This document shows positions 30,901-34,013 of a stretch of DNA of 64,000 nucleotides, in pieces. The number at the start of each line of letters is the position of its first letter. Positions within the stretch are counted from its first letter, which is position 1. A program made the translations under genes and the position numbers. Under the pieces are notes generated by a model. It did no database searches, was not told where the DNA came from, and saw only the letters and a program-made list of their open reading frames with translations. The stretch is from Alkanindiges illinoisensis (GTDB taxonomy: Bacteria; Pseudomonadota; Gammaproteobacteria; Pseudomonadales; Moraxellaceae), in NCBI RefSeq assembly GCF_004377485.1, contig NZ_SNTY01000085.1:49266-113265 (forward strand), read 5' to 3'.

Positions 30901-30924
30901 GGCCGCTTTGCCTTTGATCAATAG
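15985..30924 (+). CDS. 4979-aa phage polyvalent protein (ParB-like, DNA methyltransferase, DarB-like helicase, peptidase-like, PLxRFG)
   Basis: TAGGAG lies 7 bases before the ATG. Visible parts in order are: Gly/Ala-rich hydrophobic stretches (about 50-310); two copies of an N-E-D-G-x-x-x-V-L-G module (about 536 and 671); a DdrB-type ParB-like region (about 1213-1530); K-F-V-G-W-G-G-L and a methyltransferase with EPSVGVG at 2301 and NPPF at 2367-2370; an SNF2-type helicase with GAGKT at 2989-2993, DEAH at 3152-3155 and QREGRIIRQ at 3544-3552; a coiled coil (about 3630-3680); HELGGH at 3927-3932; PLARFG at 4288-4293; and a hydrophobic segment (about 4701-4730). Such proteins (P1 DarB class) are packaged and injected to protect phage DNA from restriction. 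The HELGGH spacing differs from classical HExxH, so peptidase activity is uncertain. Confidence 0.88.
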   Translation: MSDSKIDWSKGTLTQPANPENNNEAIDWNNGTLTHPDEIPVKKNKGIVGHLQDTAASLASGLASVPDMAVGVADMYTEGRAGKAIDDTGVYKMGEASKYWQDKKTDIAKEQDITRQSTEGIWNKTKYVLENPSQITNAVVESAPSILAGGVAGRISKIANPLVAGAVGEGIVGAGAQAENIRQQTNDGLLDNGQQAAAAGTGALTSLFSMAGGKLAQKMGIGDVDTLLTRGHATPAQVAGEIASMPAKSLPRKVIEGAISEGFLEELPQSVSEQIIQNLALDKPWHEGVEDAAVMGTLAGMAMGGGIAPFHGNPPTSPSGQDNSLPPENPNNPLAPLPAPAGNDLGSTPMEGEYIPRPNSQDPAQAGRTPETVDGTATEWFDRERLQNAPANTSPDLLTGIENQPEAFDAPANPALPAPSIEPAKPSEQLGLDPNAGSLSAAAALAVDSGASPHITNPDTAINQVDESAQAAGDLTKPRTTADDIKNGFNALAGGAVDAMVERTSDLLQAGQDVTFYKPDSIASALQNPNYHVQQNEDGSATVLGALDPRTNEWIGQAPAQPDTSQQITPADNGQDINTSRQRSNTNRTNEQVMDDALAAVQRTKDKLNDPSRYPELHTEQAINERKDYELPGGYVRSLADQLSSGEAVEANNSRRANIFLNNPNFNAAKNEDGVVAVLGIKHPDTGEWVGRAPEQTTTSNPAAAAQSPAAQEQSPQAPTLTSEYAPGSVPHARDIATQALEQYSGDTTGLTDKGQSLTSHSPAADLIYYKNSPSFSNVEVQDAGDKAVVQLTNAKTGAVETRDYPQSLVGFNQFLDGGQAETTPAQASSATTAQPTESNQVEQLEQQLADTKNVAQKAQLRKQINELKVQQGEQAAPVLGADGNNKWFGSQQKAQGFIDKNKLDDTHQVVQTEKNRFEIQPKQPATQNVQDAPQSVEPAVQQQNAEVPNPYKENQLRANVRNINTQVSSNAKDATTRPQAFNQEVQKQYPGLYARAEALAKTAKTTPAGRRGNTQFSSLSFDGDKTYQSGDPYPKKPTKDEVLQQAIWHLSQDDKNNESHAWDNLDEQQKTEVLKRAGWKTNAGGLNVIGKKLLKQNSTAVNTETMKIIERNMPGNQGVQQQSVKPASTDAKSMTEAEFDQAMNSEAGARSLVDKGISAGLFTQQDIDTVTNGNFAAGWTQLDQNDSLKSLFKSKGLIQGQAQQPAQQGTAKPKTVTTSSGKQIEVRFKVVEASELGTSHTGNGAINPAYPQELQPRDRSRSASINQINDIAANLNPHMLGDSPTVTDGAPIVSSDNIVESGNGRTLAITKAYQTGRGEAYRQHLRDAGYDVNGMQQPVLVRERVTPMTMQERIEYTGEANQRNTLGLSVSEQAEQDAKKLSSRVTSLYRGGDINSPTNTPFIKALMNEVVPQSEHGNMQQKDGQLSQDGRRRIQAALLQKAYGDSALVTEVFESTDTEIASIGKALLDVAGEWALMRDGVQNGELLQDVDVTANLMEAVRIVQKARAERRSIAEVARQDDIFSGTIDPVTEGWLSVFYRGDHFNRARSREKVSGALSYYVGQASLSTKGENLLGETAPGGREILGATNERTRKQEQDTQQDIFSSPRANESNPAESGRAGQGRTTEKQNEEAAKPEVGREKSDVQVMSENKGDIAEDIAREIQRVNRLKQSIRKQGKQTSLQADRSKVAKKWGLNPVGWGKFDIVFGAAVLADVAAGFDSNASFEQLKAAAIKKIDELVEAKAKEGVAVKAPDTHAGVSPASFKALQDLRLAPHPKTLEGLLEQYEQTRDAANQIAAEATDPAVSKAYRQQADMYEAEARIVRSELGTKKQEQTENSKPDLVEEIQSMSLDDISALFDEVAQENNAVETSKPKAKRSTKGKTATGKPRPKPKEAQAEKIDPENKEDTKRTASAIAKDIGANLSDAGLNALDGLAKLFGGNGKMNSGLSFDEDTYAKAKPHFVQSAKSTIEAGKNLKDLIRALINAFGDGIKPYVMRFASEVQNGEINLKDDDAVKQQDSTTESRRPKFGDEDYTLAHAKADLKELRDKAAGLRIGDADLDRRVKLFEDIVESMQEQGNDTTPQLGTDGKGTLEGVSTQDVSGLSEAGDTGPKGRGSSGTNVQGSGRTGTAGIPAPRGMGDGAGEVHHPAGEQGLIKANGGIKPEQAVVATNTPDSAFNITAEDNIGAGGKKTKYRNNVEAIRLLKQLEQEGRQATAAEQKVLAKFVGWGGLAEAFKRDNGAVTKGWEKEVAELEQLLAADEMKAAVDSSNAAHYTSPEIVTALWDAIKQFGFVQGRVLEPSVGVGNFFGLMPKGMRSKSALHAVELDTITGGIAKQLYPAANIKAPMGFQDYQTIDGYFDVAIGNPPFGRLQITDAVRREISGMSIHNYFFAKSIDSLKPNGVLAMVVTNRMLDTPNDKARQYMAERTEFLGAIRLPNDAFLANAGTQVTTDLIFLRRLGEDEQPTGHSWTQVKDYRDKNGNVVPLNEYFVKNPQNMLGDFGMYGSMYSAEDSALVKRDGQDTNALLKEAIGNLPKDVFRAEPSKAEETNAALTRDISEVKVGAMFVDGDRIMERTPDVMGEQQAAPVELANNKAVERVTGMIGVQQALADVRTLQLSHTATEAQIEKARKALNQSYDAFVKENGFINSDANKRLMRDDPNWPQLSALEDRYDAGVSVAVSKRTGEPTRKPSAHKAAIFSTRTQSPVTVVTKVNSAKDALVESMNRHGAVQMDTMTKLYGKSEQEIISELGDLVFNDPEHGLVTKDAYLSGNVKKKLAQAKEEASKDPAFERNVVALERVIPADIEAIDIEVRPGAHWIPASDVADFINHVLSTTGSKANYSGYDSAWSVAAGMPSASANAQYSTERVKASAIVAHALNGSKPVVRDKVDEHTTVINQEETAHAGKKVDDVKRAWKDWIWESDERRTRLSRLYNDTFNTDVTRTYDGSHLKLEGKVDDSVIRLRPHQLNAAWRIIQNPSTLADHTVGAGKTFTLIAATMELRRMGIAKKPMLVVPNHLVGQWAADFTKLYPNANILAATKRDFEKGNRKRFFARIANGDYDAVIVAHSSFGRLAVDPNAESTFIQNEIDKLMAFEAEAREGEGKDSRNAKKIADRRLALQEKQKKLSAEQNKDTDNIYWHELGVDTIMVDEAHEFKNLYFASKMQNVAGLGNGKGSQKASDLYMKTNMLQKNNPNAKVVFATGTPISNTMAEMFTMQRYLDGQRLAEQGVEHFDAWAKMFGEVVSDWELSPSGKYKLTNRFAKFSNMPELMQRYLSFADVINRDDINRQLAERGETLGTPKIKTGKPINTVVERSDVQAEYIGVPSVDEHGVEHYPEGSLVHRSENLPTKPEKGADNMLKIMSDARKAALDMRLIDPAAADYEGSKVNVAADNIMADYHKWADKKGTQLVFCDLSTPKGAVAKERARIDDLMQRADQGDEDAQTELDKISPDDLEALTSSFSVYDDLKAKLIAKGIPENEIAFIHDANTDLQKQELFGKVRSGQIRVLIGSTSKMGAGMNVQDRLVALHHLDAPWRPSDLEQREGRIIRQGNMHYKADPDGFEVGIYRYATKQTLDSRMWQTLETKARFIEQIRKGDSKARVVEDVGSEAANAAEMKAASSGDPRILREMELKKQLRDMQEEHDSFRRDKFRAADMLKRLNQDIETLPELIANIEQDLQIKQPEKYRYQSASGQVIQQGDEKAREVIGNKLASLAHKVAGDKKAASAGEINGFAIEIKPVENQSNIVEFELTGKSGEPYSTTFSLEQDSTDYLVQRLTNLVKKLPDTLRQAKSSLDYAKTEAPKLQKKAEAKWDRQAEMGRLQQEHEALIDELKPKKKDDSNDAGKPLHSRQQEQQRTNTTTKQVRDKLVEKFGEDVIQSLEQQGLLEIVDTHSEAGVEGFYHNGKVTLVADGLTADTIIPTFLHELGGHGGMQGLMKPSTYNELMRGFEAMVKSGNPLALEAKRRAEVETDPAVQQQEYLPYLISVASEAQAAGEKSGALQAIQRFIQRVISAIKAWAVDKLGVPLNLNPDDVVALAERMVQRVARDKSQSANATLPHSPGQSKTGHGGVVGNRTSEQNTLKPEDIVKKMGDKPLFSRRAPGAFAQGIKAATVQNIKDQTSYKFKDWLGVGLQVLGRRQLVDIYHKLLPQLTQYNNLAAQMDADKNDAGAKADELAQRWAKVKDHEALANLMHDATLSGFDPALPYSQGDRFKYQQLRRAYDALTPEAKALYADVRDAYTDHQKAVMYAIKQRIMRSELSNQKKAELLKNMDSNFFHKRKGVYFPLARFGKYVVVVRNNAGVVESVSRAETMGEAQAMRKELLDQFPQNQGFAISEVSKDKAFVASRDMVGRGFMTELYAELDKQNIPASQKAELEDTLGQLYLSSLPDLSWAKHGIHRKGTAGFSQDARRAFAQHMFHGASYLAKLRYADLLASELDAMQKYSDQQKNNPDFDQPTAQSVIDEMNVRHESLMNPKGHPLSSALTSLGFIYHLGLSPASAIVNLLQTPLVAYPILGAKWGFDKAATALTRASAEAMKHKNELDKGLQGDELRAYKEAVRRGVIDVTQAHDLAGIAQGEDSAVMWKMRPVMRWASVLFHHAERFNRGATFLAAYRLARAANTNHADAFDQAVEATYAGHFDYSAGNRARIMQGNTAKVILLFKQFSQNMIYTMARNAQQAIMATDPAKQKEARRIIRGMLITHSLAAGIYGLPMVTVLLAAASMLGSDDDEPWDAETAFRNYLADTFGATAANVMTRGVSRATPFDISGRVGLDHMIFPDTQEGLEGQRWAESFASGALGPVAGIGMNLAKGASQIADGDWAHGLESMAPAALRGPLKALRYEQEGAIDKSGVSILDEVSLPSIVGQAAGFSPSSVRTATEGKSAILSMERKVASRRSDLLNDFSQAAIKGDTEKMNEIRAEIATFNQAQPTHRIQANHLMQSVRQKRKRINQAEHGVYLPRGKRELLDEGRFAFDQ

Positions 30925-30931
30925 TCCGCAC

Positions 30932-30965
30932 CCCCTGTAGGGCTGGTCACATATCAGCCTTCTGC
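30932..30965 (+). repeat. Recurrent intergenic hairpin element, copy 2
   Basis: This element lies 7 bases after the stop of the polyvalent gene and is identical to 13439-13472 at 31 of 34 positions. The stem is AGGGCTG / CAGCCTT (30939-30945 and 30955-30961). The one change within the stem (A to G) keeps pairing as G-U, which fits selection on RNA structure. Confidence 0.7.
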
Positions 30966-30970
30966 AAGAA

Positions 30971-31003
30971 ACTCTGTCCATTGGCCGACCCCAAGGACGG
31001 AGT
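30971..31003 (+). other. Long stem-loop in the lysis-gene leader
   Basis: ACTCTGTCC pairs with GGACGGAGT (one G-U), and the inner TTGG pairs with CCAA around a CCGACC loop, giving a 13-bp stem with one bulged A. No T-tract follows. It is the second of three hairpins between the polyvalent gene and the holin. Confidence 0.6.
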
Positions 31004-31008
31004 TTAAG

Positions 31009-31044
31009 AAGCTCTGAACTTTATAAGTCAGGGCTTTCTTATTT
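31009..31044 (+). terminator. Intrinsic terminator-like hairpin just before the holin gene
   Basis: AAGCTCTG and CAGGGCTT pair, extended inside by ACTT/AAGT with one bulged A, and TTTCTTATTT follows. It lies 14 bases before the holin start and touches its ribosome binding site region. It could end late transcription, attenuate lysis-gene expression or hide the GGAG of the holin. Confidence 0.6.
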
Positions 31045-31057
31045 GTGGAGATGAACA

Positions 31058-31432
31058 GTGAACGATCCAATCAGCAGCTCGGCCTTGCCGTGGTTTTTAA
31101 AAGTTTTTGTGGCCGTAGTCGGAGCAATCTTTGCCCTAGTGCTTTCGGGTGATATTGACCAGAACGGTAATTTTAAAGTCAGTATCAAGCTGATTGCAAA
31201 CCTTGCCTTTAGCGTGTGCTTTAGCCTGTCAGGTGGTAGTGCCTTTATTGAGTACTATGATCTTGGTCATAAAAGCCTGATGACCCATGGTTTTATCATG
31301 CTGATGTGCGCGGTGTTTGGCATGCTGGTGGTCGGTATCTTGTATCAGGCGGTTGCACTGTATAAGGGTAGATCCTTGGGTGAGATTGTGACCGAAGTGA
31401 AACGCGCTTTTGCGGCCATAGTAGGGAAGTGA
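31058..31432 (+). CDS. Phage holin-like membrane protein
   Basis: The protein has 124 residues with three predicted membrane segments near residues 10-29, 44-60 and 78-100 and a charged C-terminal tail (K-G-R-S-L-G-E-I-V-T-E-V-K-R). The GTG start at 31058 has GGAG 7 bases upstream, while the ATG at 31051 is out of frame and too close to it. It is followed after 6 bases by a muramidase gene, the usual holin-endolysin order. Holins form lesions in the inner membrane that release the endolysin. No specific holin family is named, and identity rests on size, topology and position. Confidence 0.75.
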   Translation: MNDPISSSALPWFLKVFVAVVGAIFALVLSGDIDQNGNFKVSIKLIANLAFSVCFSLSGGSAFIEYYDLGHKSLMTHGFIMLMCAVFGMLVVGILYQAVALYKGRSLGEIVTEVKRAFAAIVGK

Positions 31433-31438
31433 AGCATC

Positions 31439-32137
31439 ATGGACGTTAAACAGTTACAACAATGGCTTAATGATCATGGTGCCAGCCCTAAGCTGGTTAT
31501 CGATGGGCAGGGTGGTGCACTAACCCGTGCAGCCATTATCAATGTATTCGTCAACAAGCAGGCGACTCCCATCACACCCGCTGAAGTACTGGCCATTGCA
31601 ACCCGGCTGGGCGATACCAATGACCGCCGTATCCGGGCCGTTGCCAGTGTTGAAGCCAAAGGCTCAGGCTGGTTCACCAGTGGCTTGCCTAAAATCCTGT
31701 ATGAGCGTCATTACTTTTATCGTTTAACCCGCGGGAAGTTCGGTATTACCTGGTATAGCAATTCTAAAGCCGGTGATTATACGCAGGACAAAAACGATAA
31801 TGATGTGATTGATAGTTGGGAAAAGCTGGCTTATGCAGCATGCAAGGATCCTGATGCCGCTTTCCAGTCCATTAGTATCGGTAAGTTTCAAGTCATGGGC
31901 GTGCATTACAAGATGCTTGGCTATAGTCACCCAATTGAAATGCTTTGGGCGGCGCGTAACAGTGAATTAACACACTATGAAATGCTGGCAGGTTATATCA
32001 AGTCATTTGGACTGCAAATGGCATTCTTGAAGCTATCCAGCACTCCTAAGGACTGTATCCCCTTTGCTTCAGGTTACAATGGCCCTAAATATGCCGATTA
32101 TGATTATCACATTGAATTGGCCAAAGCGCTGAAATAA
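31439..32137 (+). CDS. Endolysin: N-acetylmuramidase (DUF3380 type) with N-terminal peptidoglycan-binding domain
   Basis: The protein has 232 residues. Residues 1-45 resemble a short peptidoglycan-binding helical domain (V-K-Q-L-Q-Q-W-L, I-D-G-Q-G-G-A-L-T-R-A-A-I). Residues 60-232 match the muramidase family PF11860, with the likely catalytic Glu72 in VEAKGSGW, an F-E-x-H-like segment (ILYERHYFY) and S-I-G-K-F-Q-V-M-G. There is no signal peptide or arrest segment, so release depends on the upstream holin. No Rz/Rz1-type spanin pair is recognisable in the following genes. The enzyme would cut glycan strands of the cell wall at lysis. Confidence 0.9.
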   Translation: MDVKQLQQWLNDHGASPKLVIDGQGGALTRAAIINVFVNKQATPITPAEVLAIATRLGDTNDRRIRAVASVEAKGSGWFTSGLPKILYERHYFYRLTRGKFGITWYSNSKAGDYTQDKNDNDVIDSWEKLAYAACKDPDAAFQSISIGKFQVMGVHYKMLGYSHPIEMLWAARNSELTHYEMLAGYIKSFGLQMAFLKLSSTPKDCIPFASGYNGPKYADYDYHIELAKALK

Positions 32138-32143
32138 CCTGGT

Positions 32144-32180
32144 AAAAAGAGCGGCAACTTTAAAGCTTGCTACTCTTTTT
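32144..32180. terminator. Bidirectional terminator after the endolysin
   Basis: AAAAAGAG pairs with CTCTTTTT around an inner GCAA/TTGC stem, flanked by A-runs and T-runs on both sides. It serves the endolysin gene on the + strand and the zinc-ribbon gene on the minus strand, whose stop codon lies at 32180. Confidence 0.8.
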
Positions 32181-32410
32181 TAATTAAAAATGGGGCAGAA
32201 TGGCAGCGCGTTAAGCATGGATTGCTGACAGACATTTCTCAAAATAAAATACATGAAAATCCCTGCAATTAATAAAAAGGGAATCAAAATTTTCAGGGTA
32301 AGTGACCAGTTTACCAGTTCCTGATTGCCGCATCTACAATACCAAAAATAGTGTTTTACGGGTCGGCCACAAGCTGGGCAGCGTGAATGGTTGATTGTGT
32401 ATTTACTCAT
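32180..32410 (-). CDS. Small zinc-ribbon membrane protein
   Basis: The protein has 76 residues. The N-terminal C-P-x-C-G and C-R-C-G pairs (about residues 11-29) form a probable zinc ribbon, followed by one strong membrane segment (about 37-59). AAGGA lies 6-7 bases before the ATG, so the gene is probably real. It sits just downstream, on the same strand, of a secreted Excalibur protein gene (12-base gap), suggesting a two-gene unit. Function is unknown. Its place between the endolysin and the prophage end marks it as accessory phage cargo. Confidence 0.55.
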   Translation of the reverse strand: MSKYTINHSRCPACGRPVKHYFWYCRCGNQELVNWSLTLKILIPFLLIAGIFMYFILRNVCQQSMLNALPFCPIFN

Positions 32411-32422
32411 TATTAATCCTTC

Positions 32423-32698
32423 TTACTGACAATCTTTGTCACAGGCCACGCCATCGTTATCCCGATCCAGCCGTGTTATGCCACAGCGTAGGGCACGTTG
32501 GGCATCGGCACAGTCGGCAATATCAGCACACCGGGTCGGCAGGTTAGAGCAGCTCTCTGTCTTTTTAGCCTTTTGGCTTTTAGTCGTTTTGGCCACTGAT
32601 TTTTTAGAAGTCTGGTCGGTGGTGCCAAACGGATTGGATGTTTCGGCATAAGCGGGACTAGCAAAGAGGCTTAAGATCATTAATAACCGAATAAGCAT
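32423..32698 (-). CDS. Secreted Excalibur calcium-binding-domain protein
   Basis: The protein has 91 residues. The start chosen is the ATG at 32698 because GAGGA lies 5-6 bases before it. An ATG 5 codons earlier lacks such a site. A signal peptide (MLIRLLMILSLFASPAYA) is followed by a Lys/Ser/Thr linker and a C-terminal Excalibur domain (about 55-90) with four Cys and D-R-D-N-D-G-V-A-C-D. Excalibur domains bind calcium and often occur in extracellular nucleases and surface proteins. No nuclease domain is present here, so it acts alone or as an adaptor. It probably shares a transcript with the zinc-ribbon gene. Confidence 0.72.
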   Translation of the reverse strand: MLIRLLMILSLFASPAYAETSNPFGTTDQTSKKSVAKTTKSQKAKKTESCSNLPTRCADIADCADAQRALRCGITRLDRDNDGVACDKDCQ

Positions 32699-32769
32699 AG
32701 TATTCCTCGGCATTTATTATTTACCGTTTGGCTATTTATACACGGACCGTTAAAATCAGCAAGCACTAG

Positions 32770-33021
32770 ATGACAATCAGTAGATTAAAAATGCGCATTA
32801 CAACACTTATTTTATTTATTCTTGGCTTTTTCTTGGCAACACTTGTCCCGATGCTTATTGTTGACTATTTACCCTGGGAAGCGGGCTATAAGCAGGGTAC
32901 AGGGGAGTATTCTGGCCATTCCAGTGCCCGATTTATGAAGTCAGCCAGGGAATGTACGCTTGATCCGGACGTGGCCAATGATGAGGCTTTTCAGCGAGGA
33001 TGCAGGGCTTTTTTTGACTAA
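32770..33021 (+). CDS. Small single-membrane-segment protein, 83 aa
   Basis: A basic N-terminus and a hydrophobic segment at about residues 11-31 are followed by a short polar domain with two Cys near the C-terminus (C-T-L-D-P and G-C-R-A-F-F-D). No clear ribosome binding site precedes the ATG at 32770. An alternative ATG lies at 32791. It is divergent from the Excalibur gene and is the last + strand gene before the prophage end. No family is recognised, and its reality is moderately supported by the protein-like composition. Confidence 0.45.
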   Translation: MTISRLKMRITTLILFILGFFLATLVPMLIVDYLPWEAGYKQGTGEYSGHSSARFMKSARECTLDPDVANDEAFQRGCRAFFD

Positions 33022-33024
33022 AGA

Positions 33025-33120
33025 TTATTCGTCATCATGCGCTGGCATTTCAACTTTGCCATCTAAAAAATCAGCATACCATTGAAGCATATCACTTCTT
33101 TTTTTAACCAAGGGCGGAAT
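33025..33120 (-). pseudogene. Possible C-terminal remnant of a tyrosine-recombinase integrase
   Basis: The minus frame ends at 33025 and reads R-S-D-M-L-Q-W-Y-A-D-F-L-D-G-K in its last 25 codons. Many phage integrases end in a similar helix of the form M-x-x-W-A-D-Y-L-D. The frame stays open to 33180, but a terminator-like hairpin interrupts it, so the body of the gene appears deleted. Its position, about 150 bases inside the tRNA-derived attachment site, is where an integrase is expected. The match is short and the call tentative. Confidence 0.4.
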
Positions 33121-33145
33121 AAAAAAGCACCCTAGATAGGGTGCT
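33121..33145 (-). terminator. Terminator-like hairpin, minus strand
   Basis: AGCACCCTA and TAGGGTGCT pair around a tight loop, and six T follow on the minus strand (33126-33121). It has no obvious gene upstream on that strand, consistent with a deletion at this end of the prophage. Confidence 0.5.
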
Positions 33146-33275
33146 AATTTAGGGGGAAAGGTCAGCTTCAGCACAACCCCCTAAGACTATGTTTTAATTT
33201 ATGTAGCACCTGTTTTAACATTACGGTCTGGATTGTTTGATTAAAAGTATAAATAACAATTACTTATCTTTATTG

Positions 33276-33298
33276 TTCGAGTCCCATTAGCCACCCCA
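33276..33298 (+). other. Prophage attachment site (att): copy of a tRNA-His 3' end
   Basis: The 23 bases contain a T-loop (TTCGAGT), the 3' T-stem CCCAT, the acceptor strand TAGCCAC, the discriminator C and CCA. A C discriminator is diagnostic of tRNA-His, and apart from one T-loop base this agrees with the end of the E. coli tRNA as I recall it. The bases before it do not form the rest of a tRNA, so this is a duplicated fragment, as left by site-specific integration into a tRNA gene. The full tRNA-His should lie at the other prophage end, outside the window. The surrounding 33181-33493 holds no gene I can support. Confidence 0.8.
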
Positions 33299-33493
33299 TT
33301 TCCTTTTCTAAATTTCAAACAATAAAAAAACGATTATTTTTGCTATCTATTTAATCGCTTTCTCCGGTCAATTCTGTTCTTTACTTTTTAGTTAACACTT
33401 CTACCACTAACCGCACTTTTATTCGCTTTTGCACCTCATTTATCTTTCAGATACAATTTAATCAACATTTCATGATGGCTGAAATCCCTAGCA

Positions 33494-33880
33494 ATGATGC
33501 CAACCTTTCGCCAACAGCTTGTATAGCGGCGTACCTTACTGGGTGCAGTCACTTTATTGTGTTTGCTATGGCACATCTTGCTACCTACTTTAGTGTATGT
33601 AGGGATGGTGCTAGCATTATTTGCTTTTCCAAGCCATTGTCAGCCAGCTGTGTTTAGCAATGGGTATTCTGTTATCGATGCAAATAATGCTCTGGAACAA
33701 TCTATAGTATGGGACCATTCCAGAACAGATGGCCTTATGCAGCATCAGATGCCAATGCCTGCTTCCACACAGCAATTCATGACTGCATCAGCCAGTGATA
33801 CTTTTCATACGCAGCATGCCCATGAAGTATTTACCCTGGCTTCTAAAATTATGAAGCACTGTCCCCTGTGTCGATATTGA
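33494..33880 (+). pseudogene. DUF2946-like small membrane protein with an in-frame amber stop
   Basis: The frame beginning ATG ATG at 33494 gives M-M-P-T-F-R-Q-Q-L-V, then TAG at 33524, then continues without interruption as R-R-T-L-L-G-A-V-T-L-L-C-L-L-W. A typical Arg-Arg plus hydrophobic helix follows, then a His/Met-rich middle and a C-terminal C-P-L-C. That layout resembles DUF2946 proteins. If translated, only alternative starts after the stop (TTG at 33536 or 33557) could be used, which would cost the natural N-terminus. It is therefore probably a pseudogene by point mutation, unless a sequencing error is involved. Confidence 0.5.
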
Positions 33881-33901
33881 GCTAACTACTATAAAAATAA
33901 A

Positions 33902-33936
33902 ATGCCTGTTTTCTATTCATTATAGAAAACAGGCAT
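33902..33936 (-). terminator. proS terminator
   Basis: A perfect 15-bp stem (ATGCCTGTTTTCTAT and its complement) with a 5-base loop is followed on the minus strand by the T-rich TTTATTTTTA. It lies 78 bases beyond the proS stop. Confidence 0.8.
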
Positions 33937-34013
33937 GAGTCGCTTTGTAATCAATCATCCTGCTTTTAATTCTGGTTCAACGCAGGATTAAGCTGGTAAC
34001 AATCCGGCAGATA

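Noticed and set aside
33524..33526. TAG read as pyrrolysine or suppressed stop
   Set aside because: No pyrrolysine machinery is visible and the protein class does not use it. A nonsense mutation is simpler.
33472..33657. 61-codon frame beginning ATG ATG GCT upstream of the DUF2946-like gene
   Set aside because: It overlaps the better-supported frame, lacks a ribosome binding site and gives no membrane or family pattern.
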